From assembly GCA_002842215.1 (NCBI GenBank), contig PHCC01000018.1:62001-126000 (forward strand): DNA of 64,000 nucleotides. The letters run 5' to 3'. Shown in pieces: positions 51,048 through 59,883 of this stretch (position 1 is the stretch's first letter; each line of letters starts with the position of its first letter). The notes under the pieces are model-generated. The model searched no databases. It was given only the letters and a program-made list of their open reading frames with translations, and was not told the origin of the DNA. Made by a program: the position numbers and the translations under genes. This stretch comes from Betaproteobacteria bacterium HGW-Betaproteobacteria-9. Lineage in GTDB: Bacteria; Pseudomonadota; Gammaproteobacteria; Burkholderiales; Burkholderiaceae_C.

Positions 51048-51061
51048 TGCATTAAAGTGCA
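51048..51061 (+). promoter_or_regulatory. BoxR/BzdR-type operator (TGCA-N6-TGCA)
   Basis: TGCA-TTAAAG-TGCA (51048-51061) matches the TGCA-N6-TGCA repeats described for BzdR/BoxR, regulators of benzoyl-CoA degradation. It lies 24 bases before the boxB start. A GATACT -10-like hexamer lies upstream at 51018-51023. Confidence 0.6.
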
Positions 51062-51085
51062 TAAATTCCCACCCAGGAGACCCCC

Positions 51086-52579
51086 ATGAGCCAGGAAGAC
51101 ACCCTTGTCGAAGCCCCGGAATCGGTGCGCAACGACCGCTTTGTCGAAGTCAACTACGACGACGCCATTCCCAACAACGTGGACCTCTCCAGCGACCGCC
51201 AGCTGCTGCGCGCGCTGGAGAGCTGGCACCCGAACTACATCGACTGGTGGAAGGACATGGGTCCCGACGGCTTCCAGAACGCCGAGGTCTACCTGCGCAC
51301 GGCCGTGGGCGTGGACCCGGCGGGCTGGGCCAAGTTCGGTTACGTGAAGATGCCCGACTACCGCTGGGGCATCCTGCTGGCGCCCCAGGTCGAAGGCCGC
51401 ACCATTCCGCACGGCAAGCACAAGGGCGAGCCGGCCTGGCAAGAGGTGCCGGGCGAATACCGCTCGCTGCTCAAGCGCCTGATCGTGGTGCAGGGCGACA
51501 CCGAACCCGCCTCGGTCGAGCAGCAGCGCTACCTGGGCGCCACGGCCCCCAGCCTGTACGACATGCGCAACCTGTTCCAGGTGAACGTGGAAGAGGGCCG
51601 CCACCTCTGGGCCATGGTCTACCTGCTGGTCAAGTACTTCGGCAAGGACGGTCGTGAAGAGGCCCAGGCCCTGCTGGAGCGCCGCAGCGGCCACCAGGAC
51701 AACCCGCGCATCCTGGGCGCCTTCAACGAGCAGACACCCGACTGGCTGAGCTTCTTCATGTTCACCTACTTCACCGACCGCGACGGCAAGATGCAGCTCG
51801 CCGCGCTGGCCGAGAGCGGCTTCGACCCGCTCTCGCGCAGCTGCCGCTTCATGCTGACCGAAGAAGCGCACCACCTGTTCGTCGGCGAGACCGGCGTGGG
51901 CCGCACCGTGGAAGCCACCTGCGCCGCGATGAACAAGGCCGGCATCACCGACCCCTACGACGTGGAGCGCATCCGCGCCCTGGGTGTGGTGGACCTGCCG
52001 CTGCTGCAGCGCAAGGCCAATTTCCACATGAGCGTGACGCGCGACCTGTTCGGCTCCGAAATCTCCAGCAACGGTGCGGACGCCTTCAACACCGGCCTGA
52101 AGGGTCGCTTCAACGAGGCCAAGCTCACCGGCGACGACCACCAGCTGCAGGACGCCACCTACCAAGTGCAGCGCGTCGTGAACGGCGAACTGGTGTGGGA
52201 AGACGTACCGGCACTGCGGGCCATCAACAGCCGCCTGCTCGACGACTACATCGCCGATTGCCAGGGCGGCATCGACCGCTGGAACAAGACCATCGAGAAG
52301 GCCGGCATCCACTTCCGGATCACCCAGCCGCACAAGGGCTTCCACCGCAAGATCGGCGAGTTTGCCGGCCACCACATCAGCCCGGCCGGCGAGCTGCTGA
52401 GTGCCGAGGCCTTTGCCGCACAGCAGGTCGAGTGGCTGCCCAACGACTCGGACATGGACTTCATCCACTCGCTGATGAAGGCGCACCACGCACCGGGCGA
52501 ATACGCCAGCTGGATCGCCCCTCCGCGCATGGGCATCAACCAGCAGCCGGTGGACTACGAGTACGTAAAAATCGATTGA
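51086..52579 (+). CDS. boxB: Benzoyl-CoA 2,3-epoxidase subunit BoxB
   Basis: The 497-residue protein matches BoxB: DLSSDRQLLRALESWHPNY and WWKDMGPDGFQNAEVYLRTA near the start. The di-iron ligands sit in NVEEGRHLWAM (E170, H173) and LTEEAHHLFVG (E260, H263). BoxB with the reductase BoxA epoxidises benzoyl-CoA in the aerobic box pathway. boxA, boxC and the benzoate-CoA ligase are not in the window, so this copy is orphaned or a second copy. A putative BoxR operator precedes it. It is slightly longer than reported proteins. Confidence 0.92.
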   Translation: MSQEDTLVEAPESVRNDRFVEVNYDDAIPNNVDLSSDRQLLRALESWHPNYIDWWKDMGPDGFQNAEVYLRTAVGVDPAGWAKFGYVKMPDYRWGILLAPQVEGRTIPHGKHKGEPAWQEVPGEYRSLLKRLIVVQGDTEPASVEQQRYLGATAPSLYDMRNLFQVNVEEGRHLWAMVYLLVKYFGKDGREEAQALLERRSGHQDNPRILGAFNEQTPDWLSFFMFTYFTDRDGKMQLAALAESGFDPLSRSCRFMLTEEAHHLFVGETGVGRTVEATCAAMNKAGITDPYDVERIRALGVVDLPLLQRKANFHMSVTRDLFGSEISSNGADAFNTGLKGRFNEAKLTGDDHQLQDATYQVQRVVNGELVWEDVPALRAINSRLLDDYIADCQGGIDRWNKTIEKAGIHFRITQPHKGFHRKIGEFAGHHISPAGELLSAEAFAAQQVEWLPNDSDMDFIHSLMKAHHAPGEYASWIAPPRMGINQQPVDYEYVKID

Positions 52580-52589
52580 TGGGAGAAAG

Positions 52590-52665
52590 GCACCCCCGCC
52601 GCGCTTCGCGCGACCCCCTCCAGGGGGCAACGCGTGCGGCCTGGCGAAGCCAGTTCCGCCGCGTT
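52590..52665 (+). repeat. Palindromic extragenic repeat after boxB
   Basis: CACCCCCGCCGCGCTTCGCGC, CCCCCTCCAGGGGGCAACGC and GGCCTGGCGAAGCCAGTTCC, starting about ten bases past the boxB stop. A decayed second fragment (GGGGGGCCCTGGCC-type) is at 52715-52748. Confidence 0.75.
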
Positions 52666-52749
52666 CCCGGCACGGACATTTCGCGCCGGGACGGGCGTTA
52701 CCCTGCCACGTGTCAGGGGGGGCCCTGGCCGTCCGGTGGTGCCCCGGGC

Positions 52750-54036
52750 TCAGCCCTTGCGGTTGAGCAGGGCGTAGAGACCGATGGCGCCGAAGGTCGC
52801 GGTACCGATGCCGCCGAGGGCGAATTCGCCGAAGCGCAGCGTGTAGTCGCCAGTGCCCAGCACCAGGGTGATGGCGGCCACGAGCAGGTTCTTGTTGTTC
52901 GAGAAATCGACCTTGTTGTCGACCCAGATCTTGGCGCCGGCCACCGCGATCAGGCCGAACACCACGATGGACACGCCGCCCATCACGGCCAGCGGAATCG
53001 CCTGGATCAGCGCGCCGAACTTCGGTGAGAAGCCGAGCAGGATCGCCATGCAGCCGGCCACGAAGAAGATGGCGGTGGAGTAGATCTTGGTCGCGGCCAT
53101 GACGCCGATGTTTTCGGCGTAGGTGGTCACGCCGGTGCCGCCCGCGCTGCCGGCCACGATGGTGGCCACGCCGTCGCCCATGAAGGCGCGGCCCATGTAG
53201 CGGTCGAGGTTCTTGCCGGTCATCGCGGTCACGGCTTTGATGTGGCCCAGGTTTTCCGCCACCAGGATGATGGCCACCGGCGCGATCAGCAGCATGGCGT
53301 TGGCCTGAAAGACCGGCGCGCTGAAGTTGGGCAGGCCGAACCAGGCGGCGTTGGCGATGCCGCTCAGGTCCAGCGGCTTGCCCAGCCCCATGCCGTTGGT
53401 GAGCACGGCGTAGATCACGCTGGCGATGATCAGGCCCATGAGGATCAGCAGGCGCTGCAGCATGCCGCTGCTGAACACGGCCACCAGCGCCACGCAGACG
53501 AAGGTCACGCCCTGCATCCAGGCGTCAAAGCCCGTCGGCGCCATGTTCTTGATCGGGATGCCGGCCAGGTTCAGGCCGATCACGGCCACCACCGAGCCGG
53601 TGACCACCGGGGGCATGAGCCGTTCGATCCAGCCGGTGCCGATGGCCTGCACCAGCGCGCCGATCAGCGTGTAGACGATGCCGCAGGCGATGATGCCGCC
53701 CAGCGCCACGCCGATGTTGGCGTTGGGCCCCGGGCCGGCGTAACCGCTGGCCGCGATCACCACGCCGATGAAGGCGAAGCTCGATCCCAGGTAACTGGGC
53801 ACCTTGCCGCCGGTCATGACGAAGAAGATCAGCGTGCCGATGCCGCTCATGAGGATGGCGACGTTGGGGTCGAAGCCCATCAGGATGGGGGCGAGCACGG
53901 TGGCGCCGAACATGGCGATCAGGTGCTGCACGCCCATCACGGCGGTCTGCGGCCAGGGCAGTCGCTCGTCGGGGCCGATGACGCCGCCGCCGGTGAGCGT
54001 CGCCGATGATTTTTCTGTCCAGCTGAACATGCCCAT
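52750..54036 (-). CDS. Uracil/xanthine-family permease (UraA-like, NCS2)
   Basis: This 428-residue protein has 12-14 hydrophobic segments. NCS2 motifs are present: the uracil-type signature VAENLGHIKAVTAMTGKN near residue 258 and GTGVTTYAENIGVMAAT near 298. Family members are H+-coupled uracil, thymine or xanthine importers; the AENIG pattern favours uracil. It is convergent with boxB and probably monocistronic. The start at 54036 has an AAGGAG site. Confidence 0.9.
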   Translation of the reverse strand: MGMFSWTEKSSATLTGGGVIGPDERLPWPQTAVMGVQHLIAMFGATVLAPILMGFDPNVAILMSGIGTLIFFVMTGGKVPSYLGSSFAFIGVVIAASGYAGPGPNANIGVALGGIIACGIVYTLIGALVQAIGTGWIERLMPPVVTGSVVAVIGLNLAGIPIKNMAPTGFDAWMQGVTFVCVALVAVFSSGMLQRLLILMGLIIASVIYAVLTNGMGLGKPLDLSGIANAAWFGLPNFSAPVFQANAMLLIAPVAIILVAENLGHIKAVTAMTGKNLDRYMGRAFMGDGVATIVAGSAGGTGVTTYAENIGVMAATKIYSTAIFFVAGCMAILLGFSPKFGALIQAIPLAVMGGVSIVVFGLIAVAGAKIWVDNKVDFSNNKNLLVAAITLVLGTGDYTLRFGEFALGGIGTATFGAIGLYALLNRKG

Positions 54037-54196
54037 GAAAACTCCTTGTTGTGGTTGTGGAAAGCGGGTGTTGGGTGGCGGCGATTCTGCCGGGTGGTCT
54101 GGTGGCGCGCACGCTGCGTTGCAGCAGGGGCGACGCGGGCGGGACAGCGCCGCTGCGATCTTGGCGCTGATGCTGGTGTGCGGGCCTTGATCCGCG

Positions 54197-54682
54197 TCAG
54201 GCGACGCGGAAGAAACGCATTTCCACGCGATCGGGAAAACGCGCGCCGGTGCCGATGAACAGGCTCTGTGTCATCCAGGCCAGCGCGGGGTGCGAGACCT
54301 CGAACGTGGGCGCACAGCGGAAGTAGATGGCGGCCGGGTCCACCGGCTCGCCGCGCACCAGCTTCGCGATGTCTTGTGGCGAGCCGCGGCGCAGTGCGCG
54401 GTTCTGCACGAACACATGGGCGCCCGCCCAGTCGGGGTCGTCCAGCTGCAGCAGGTAACGCGCGTCGAGGTCGGCACAGGTGTCGCTCACCACGAGCTGG
54501 AAATCGGCGCCACCGGGCAGCACCCGGCCGTTGATGGCGCCGCTGACCGCGCCCCCGGTGATCGGAATGATGCGGCGCTTGCCGCGGCTGTTGAGCCCCG
54601 TGATCTCGCCCGCCTCGATGGGCGTGGCGACGAAGACGGTCAGGTCCAGAGCGGGTTCGAGAGTGGGGGCGGGCAGGGGCAT
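54197..54682 (-). CDS. DUF3237-domain protein
   Basis: The 161-residue protein matches DUF3237: PIEAGEITGLNSRGKRRIIPITGG, VLPGGADFQLV, DARYLLQLDD, RCAPTFEVSHPALAWMTQSLFIGTG and final RVEMRFFRV (listed separately). DUF3237 proteins are beta-barrel-like with unknown function. It is divergent from the acetoacetyl-CoA synthetase gene, with about 120 bases between, and downstream of the permease in orientation. No partner is evident. Confidence 0.87.
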   Translation of the reverse strand: MPLPAPTLEPALDLTVFVATPIEAGEITGLNSRGKRRIIPITGGAVSGAINGRVLPGGADFQLVVSDTCADLDARYLLQLDDPDWAGAHVFVQNRALRRGSPQDIAKLVRGEPVDPAAIYFRCAPTFEVSHPALAWMTQSLFIGTGARFPDRVEMRFFRVA

Positions 54683-54803
54683 GCGCGGGTTATACCGCAG
54701 GGGGCCCTGTCACCTGGGCAGTGGCGCGGTCAGGGGTGCGCTGCTACCCTCGCGGCAGACGGAGACAACAGGCCCCCAGGGCCCAAACCAAGAGCGAGCC
54801 ACC

Positions 54804-56915
54804 ATGAGCATCACGCCGGGCACCCCTGCGCCCCACATCCCCCAGATCCGCCTCTACCAGCAATGGCTCGCGGAACACCGCGGCCTGCATTTCGACGACT
54901 ACGACGCCCTCTGGCGCTGGTCCACCACCGATCTTGAGGCCTTCTGGCAGAGCATCTGGGACTACTTCAAGATGCAGTCGCCTACGCCGCACACGGCGGT
55001 GCTGGAGCGCAACGTGATGCCGGGGGCGAAGTGGTTCCCGGGCGCGCAGTTCAACTACGCGCAGCAGGCCTTGCGCCACGTGTTGCCGGCCCATGCCGCG
55101 GGCTTCCCGGCCATCGTGAGCCGCAACGAAAAGGGCCGCCATGTCGAACTGAGTTGGCCCGAGCTGCGCCGCCAGGTCGCGTCGCTCGCGCTGCACCTGC
55201 AGGCCCAGGGCGTGAAGCCCGGCGACCGCGTGGCCGCCTACCTGCCCAACATCCCCGAGACCATGGTTGCCTTTCTCGCGGTGGTGAGCATCGGCGCCGT
55301 GTGGAGCGTGTGCGCGCCCGACATGGGGACCAACGCCGTGCTCGACCGCTTCAAGCAGATCGAACCGGTGGCGCTGATCGCCTGCGACGGCGTGACCTAC
55401 GGCATGAAGGATTTCGACCGCCTGGGCGTGGTGGCCGAACTGCGCGCGGCGCTGCCCACGGTGCGTCACGTGATCCTGCACACCAACCTGGCCGATGACC
55501 CGGCCGCGGTGGACCGCGCGCTGGAATCCGCCCAGCCCTGCACCGCGTTCAGCACCGCCACCGCGCGCTACGACGCGGCCACCGCCGGTTTCGAGCCATT
55601 GTGGTTGCCCTTCGATCACCCGCTGTGGATCGTCTACAGCAGCGGCACCACCGGCCTGCCCAAGCCCATCGTGCACGGTCACGGCGGCACGGTGATCGTG
55701 GCCATGGCACTGAAGATCATCCACAACGACGTGGGCTGCAGCTACGCGCCCAACAGCTGGGGCGAGCGTTACCACTGGTACAGCTCCACCGGTTGGGTGA
55801 TGTGGAACGCACAGACCAGCGGCCTGCTCAACGGCACCACCTGCGTGCTTTACGACGGCAACCCCGGTGGGCCCAAAGACCAGCCCGACTGGACCACGCT
55901 CTGGCGCTTTGCATCCGAACTGGGCGTGACTTTCTTCGGCGCCGGCGCGGCGTTCTTTGCGAACTGCCTGAAGGCGGGCGTGGACCTGTCGACCTGCGGC
56001 GATCTGTCGCAGGTGCGGGCGCTGGGCAGCACCGGTTCGCCGCTGTCGGAGGATGCGCAGAACTGGGGAACCGGCCAGTTCGCCGCCATCGCCAAAACCG
56101 AAGCCCAGAAAGACATCTGGTGGTGCAACATTTCGGGCGGCACCGACTTTGCGGGCGCCTTCATCGGCGGCAACCGCGAACTGCCTCAAACCCCCGGCCG
56201 CATGCAGTGCCGCCTCATGGGCTGTGCGGTGGAGTCGTGGAACGAGCAGGGCCAGCCCGTCATCGACGAAGTGGGCGAACTGGTCTGCGCACAACCCATC
56301 CCGTCGATGCCGCTGTACTTCGTCGGCGACAAGGACAACCAGCGCCTGCTCGGCAGCTACTTCGACATGTACCCGCCCGGCCACGGCCGCCAACCCGGCG
56401 GCGGTGACCTGGACAAAGATGCCGGCGCCGTCTGGCGACACGGCGACTGGCTGCGCATCCACCCGGACGGTTCCTGCGTCATCTACGGCCGCTCCGACGC
56501 CACCATCAACCGCCACGGTCTGCGCATGGGCACGAGCGAGCTCTACAGCGCGGTCGAGGCGCTGCCCGAGGTGCTCGACTCGATGGTGGTGGACCTCGAA
56601 TTCCTGGGGCGCGAGAGCTACATGCCGCTGTTCGTGGTGCTGCGCCCGGGGCTCACGCTCGACGACGCCATGACGGCGAAGATCAACGCCGCCATCCGCA
56701 CCGCGCTCTCACCCCGCTTCCTGCCCAACGAAGTCCTGCAAGTGGCCGAGATCCCACGCACGCTCTCGGGCAAGAAGCAGGAGTTGCCGATCAAGAAATT
56801 GCTGCTCGGCCAGCCGCTGGACAAGGTGATCAACAAGGAAGCCATGGCCAACCCGGGTTGCCTGGACTGGTACGTGGCATTCGCGCGGCGGCGGGCCGAT
56901 GCCACCCGCATCTGA
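54804..56915 (+). CDS. aacS: Acetoacetyl-CoA synthetase
   Basis: From the ATG at 54804 the protein has 703 residues. The AMP-binding (ANL) motifs are present: YSSGTTGLPKPIVHGHGG (P-loop), ISGGTDFAGAFIGGN and the C-terminal lysine motif RTLSGKKQELPIKKLL. The N-terminal region HFDDYDALWRWSTTDLEAFW is typical of AacS. It activates acetoacetate to acetoacetyl-CoA using ATP, linking ketone bodies or PHB metabolism to thiolases. It lies alone. The upstream open frame to 54480 crosses the divergent gene and is rejected. Confidence 0.93.
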   Translation: MSITPGTPAPHIPQIRLYQQWLAEHRGLHFDDYDALWRWSTTDLEAFWQSIWDYFKMQSPTPHTAVLERNVMPGAKWFPGAQFNYAQQALRHVLPAHAAGFPAIVSRNEKGRHVELSWPELRRQVASLALHLQAQGVKPGDRVAAYLPNIPETMVAFLAVVSIGAVWSVCAPDMGTNAVLDRFKQIEPVALIACDGVTYGMKDFDRLGVVAELRAALPTVRHVILHTNLADDPAAVDRALESAQPCTAFSTATARYDAATAGFEPLWLPFDHPLWIVYSSGTTGLPKPIVHGHGGTVIVAMALKIIHNDVGCSYAPNSWGERYHWYSSTGWVMWNAQTSGLLNGTTCVLYDGNPGGPKDQPDWTTLWRFASELGVTFFGAGAAFFANCLKAGVDLSTCGDLSQVRALGSTGSPLSEDAQNWGTGQFAAIAKTEAQKDIWWCNISGGTDFAGAFIGGNRELPQTPGRMQCRLMGCAVESWNEQGQPVIDEVGELVCAQPIPSMPLYFVGDKDNQRLLGSYFDMYPPGHGRQPGGGDLDKDAGAVWRHGDWLRIHPDGSCVIYGRSDATINRHGLRMGTSELYSAVEALPEVLDSMVVDLEFLGRESYMPLFVVLRPGLTLDDAMTAKINAAIRTALSPRFLPNEVLQVAEIPRTLSGKKQELPIKKLLLGQPLDKVINKEAMANPGCLDWYVAFARRRADATRI

Positions 56916-56963
56916 AGTCCTCAGCGTGCAAGGCCGATCGGGCCATGCACATGTTGAAACGGT

Positions 56964-56977
56964 TTGATACTGGTCAA
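56964..56977. promoter_or_regulatory. FNR/Anr-like box upstream of the 58-residue gene
   Basis: TTGATACTGGTCAA matches TTGAT-N4-ATCAA at nine of ten defined positions, the same form as at 4750. It lies 88 bases before the ATG at 57065. No convincing -10 sits at the class II distance. Confidence 0.35.
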
Positions 56978-57064
56978 GCCGCCCGCTTTGCAGAACACTT
57001 CGGGGTGATCGCACCGTCGCTCGCCCTGTCCGGCGCGAGCCGTCGATCAGATCGGAGGACCCAG

Positions 57065-57241
57065 ATGAACCATGGACCTTCCCGTTTGCCGCCTGATGGC
57101 TTGGTCGAGCCTCTGGACATTGATATCGACACCCTGGACCATGCACTGATGGAACTGCTCACCAGCGACTGGCAAACCCTGGACGACGGCGAGCCGCTGG
57201 GCAAGGCCGACGACCTGCTGGGCGAGCAGACCGCCGCTTGA
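57065..57241 (+). CDS. Small hypothetical protein
   Basis: The 58-residue protein has a strong GGAGG ribosome site at 57054-57058. It is acidic (LDIDIDTLDHALMELLTSDW) with an isoelectric point clearly low; no membrane segment or cysteine is seen. It is located between aacS and a Bug-family gene. No family was recognised. The upstream open frame (to 56858) overlaps the end of aacS and is rejected. Confidence 0.6.
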   Translation: MNHGPSRLPPDGLVEPLDIDIDTLDHALMELLTSDWQTLDDGEPLGKADDLLGEQTAA

Positions 57242-57363
57242 AGACCTGAGCCTGCGTCGCACGGGTGACGGATTCCGGGGGGAGCACCGGGCATGCCCCA
57301 TTCACGGTTGGGCCCGCTGGTTCTATGTTGCATGTCTCACTTCATCGCAACAGGAGACACCGC

Positions 57364-58365
57364 ATGAGCCACCCGTCCAGCCGCCCCGCCCACTTCAACC
57401 GCCGCCAGATCCTGTCGGCCGCTGCCGCTGTGGCCGCTCCGGCGCTCCTGCCGACGCACGCGTTCGCGCAGGACAAGTTTCCCAGCCGACCCATCAAGCT
57501 GATCGCGCCCTGGCCCGCCGGTGGCAGCAGCGACGGTGTCATGCGCGCCTTCGCCGAAAGCGCCAGCAAGACGCTGGGTGTGCCCGTGATCATCGAGAAC
57601 AAGCCCGGCGTGGGCGGCACGCTGGGCGCGGCCGCCATGGTCGGCGCCGCTCCCGACGGCTACACGCTCACGCAACTGCCGCTGGGTATCTACCGTCTGC
57701 CGCACATGCAGAAAATGCCGTTCGACCCGGTGCAGGACATCAGCCACATCGTCTGCCTCACCGGCTACACCTTCGGCATCGCCTGCACGGCGGACGCGCC
57801 GTTCAAGACGCTGAAAGACATGGTGGCCTACGCCAAGGCCAACCCCGGCAAGCTGGAATACGGCCACACCGGCACCGGCACCACGCCGCACCTGGCGATC
57901 GAAGAGTTCAGCGAGAAAGCCGGTATCCAGCTCAACCCGATCCCGTTCAAGGGTTCGGCCGAAATCATGCAGGCCATCCTGGGTGGCCACATCCGCATGA
58001 TGAGCGGCACCACCGAGTTCGCGCCGCACGTGCAGAGCGGCAAGCTGCGCCTGCTCGCCACGCTGGGCAGCAACCGCAACAAGGCCTTCCCCGACGTGCC
58101 CACCGTCAAGGAAAGCGGCTGGGACACCATCACCGAATCGCCCTTCGGCATCGGTGGCCCCAAGGGCATGGACCCGGCCGTGGTCAAGGTGTTGCACGAC
58201 GCGTTCAAAAAGACGCTGGACGACGCCAAGGTGCAGGAAACGCTGGACAAGTTTTTCATGCCCACGGTCTACATGAGCACGGCCGACTACACGGCCTACG
58301 GCGAGCGCACCTTCAAGGTCGAGAAGGCGACGATCGAGCGCCTGGGGCTGGCGAAGAAAAGCTGA
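57364..58365 (+). CDS. Bug/TctC-family solute-binding protein
   Basis: From the ATG at 57364 the protein has 333 residues with a Tat-like signal (FNRRQILSAAAAV...THAFAQ). The TctC/Bug body has RPIKLIAPWPAGGSSDGVMR and IIENKPGVGGTLGAAAMVGAAPDGYT (outline). Bug proteins bind carboxylates or amides for tripartite tricarboxylate transport or sensing. No TctA/TctB genes are adjacent, the usual case for the many orphan Bug proteins of Betaproteobacteria. The ligand is unknown. Confidence 0.93.
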   Translation: MSHPSSRPAHFNRRQILSAAAAVAAPALLPTHAFAQDKFPSRPIKLIAPWPAGGSSDGVMRAFAESASKTLGVPVIIENKPGVGGTLGAAAMVGAAPDGYTLTQLPLGIYRLPHMQKMPFDPVQDISHIVCLTGYTFGIACTADAPFKTLKDMVAYAKANPGKLEYGHTGTGTTPHLAIEEFSEKAGIQLNPIPFKGSAEIMQAILGGHIRMMSGTTEFAPHVQSGKLRLLATLGSNRNKAFPDVPTVKESGWDTITESPFGIGGPKGMDPAVVKVLHDAFKKTLDDAKVQETLDKFFMPTVYMSTADYTAYGERTFKVEKATIERLGLAKKS

Positions 58366-58445
58366 TCCCCGCCGCCTGCAAGGGGTTCAGGGAGCGCGTA
58401 GCATGCGCTCCCGAGCACATTCCCCCGACCCTTTCAGGAACCCCC

Positions 58446-58964
58446 ATGGCCATCACCCTCTCGTCCGCCAGCCTGCCCGTATTCCAGACCGCGCTGAGCA
58501 ACTTGCTGCACTGCATGGAGAAGGCCGAGGCCAGCGCCACGGCGCGCCAGTTCGACGTCAACGTGCTGTGCGCCGCCCGCCTGGCGCCCGACATGCTGCC
58601 TTTCACCGCGCAGATCCGCATCGCCTGCGACGCGGCCAAGAACGGCACCGCGCGCCTGGCCGGCATCGAGGCGCCGAAGTTCGAAGACAACGAAACCACC
58701 TTCGCCGAACTCAAGGCCCGCATCGGCAAAACCCTGGATTGGCTGGCCACCGTGCCCGCCACCGCCATTGACGGACGCGAAGAGGTCGAAATCACCTTTC
58801 CGGTCGGCCGCGACAAGACCCGCAGCATGCAGGGCGAGGCCTACCTGAAGCACTACGCCCTGCCCAATATGTTTTTCCACGTCGTCACCGCCTACGCGCT
58901 GCTGCGCCACAACGGGGTGGACCTGGGCAAGGTGGACTACCTGGCAGGGCCGCAGGGCGCCTGA
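58446..58964 (+). CDS. DUF1993-domain protein
   Basis: This 172-residue protein matches DUF1993 (LLHCMEKAEASATARQFD, RLAPDMLPFTAQIRIACDAAK, IGKTLDWLATV and HYALPNMFFHVVTAYALLR). It resembles a DinB-type helical bundle with a possible metal site. The function is unknown. A repeat fragment begins six bases after the stop. It lies between the Bug gene and degraded sequence. Confidence 0.87.
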   Translation: MAITLSSASLPVFQTALSNLLHCMEKAEASATARQFDVNVLCAARLAPDMLPFTAQIRIACDAAKNGTARLAGIEAPKFEDNETTFAELKARIGKTLDWLATVPATAIDGREEVEITFPVGRDKTRSMQGEAYLKHYALPNMFFHVVTAYALLRHNGVDLGKVDYLAGPQGA

Positions 58965-58970
58965 AATAGA

Positions 58971-59016
58971 ACGCCCCGCCGCGCTTCGCGCGACCCCAAG
59001 GGCATGGCCCCGGCAC
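58971..59016 (+). repeat. Palindromic extragenic repeat, truncated copy
   Basis: CGCCCCGCCGCGCTTCGCGC then CCCCAAGGGCATGGCCCCGGC, lacking the usual third stem, directly after the DUF1993 gene. Confidence 0.6.
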
Positions 59017-59020
59017 CGCT

Positions 59021-59275
59021 GTCGCCTCGTCCGGCCCGCTTCGATTCGCGCTGGCGGTAGCGTTGCTAACGCCGCTCGCCGCATCCACGCAGACTGCTTC
59101 GTCCGCCACGCCCACCGAGCCGTTTCAGACCATCGAACAGCTCGACGTCGGTTACTACCAGGGCACTTGGTACGAAATGACGAAACACCCCAACCGCTTC
59201 CAGCGCCACCGTCGGACTGTTGTGGCTGCCCAAGAATTCACCTGCTGGATTGCATTCTTTGATGGCAACAGGTGA
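59021..59275 (+). pseudogene. Truncated lipocalin (Blc-like)
   Basis: In one frame an apparent signal (LRFALAVALLTPLAAST) is followed by FQTIEQLDVGYYQGTWYEM and HPNRFQR, the start of a bacterial lipocalin (Blc family). After RFQR the frame reads HRRTVVAAQEFTCW with no family character and stops at 59275. No sure start codon precedes the signal; the 5' end lies against the truncated repeat. Only about a quarter of a lipocalin is present, so this is treated as a remnant. Lipocalins of this kind are outer-membrane lipoproteins that store or carry lipids. Confidence 0.7.
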
Positions 59276-59321
59276 ATGAACTACCGCCCACTGTCCGACG
59301 AGGTCGCCGCCCGCCAGTCAT

Positions 59322-59768
59322 CGGCGCCCTGACCTCCTCGCCAACATCAATTGCCCGGACAAATTCACGCAGCAGCTCCTGCAGGAAGTGGCCCCCACCT
59401 TTGTGCGCAAAGACCTGCACGCAGAGACCGCCATCAACGCCAAAGGCTTCGAAGTGGACTTTCTGCGCCGCATGCAAGAAGACGGCGACCCCCACCCCTT
59501 CAAGCTGTCAGAGGCGGAGGACGAGCTGTGGCCCGTCATGGCCGAAAGGGCCAAGATCCTGACCGAAGCGCCCCACTTTTCACACGTGGTGATCGGCGCC
59601 ACGGGCAAGATGGCCGTGATGCACACCATCTCGCCGGTCACGTTTGTCGAGTTCAAGCGCTGGCTGGCGGAGCGACCGAACCGGGAGCCCTCCAAACGCA
59701 GACGGGATGCGCTGCAGGCGCAGACGGTGCAGGGATTGATGGATGAGGGATTGCTGTTGGTACCCTGA
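59322..59768 (+). pseudogene. Nucleotidyltransferase-fold protein, N-terminally truncated (GSU2403-like)
   Basis: The frame RRPDLLANINCPDKFTQQLL continues through GFEVDFLRRMQEDGDPHPFK and FVEFKRWLAERPNREPSKR to LMDEGLLLVP, similar to the C-terminal part of GSU2403-family nucleotidyltransferase-fold proteins. These normally exceed 300 residues; only about 148 codons remain. The first usable start (GTG at 59388) is inside the domain. It abuts the lipocalin remnant, so this stretch looks like a scar of deletion. The identification is tentative. Confidence 0.5.
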
Positions 59769-59883
59769 GTCACTTGTCAATGACCGATGCCCGGATGATT
59801 GCCGCCGAAGACAGTCGATCCGATATCTCTACAGCGACGTGATTACCCGATCCCTTTCGTACGACAAAAAGTGAGGTTGCTCA

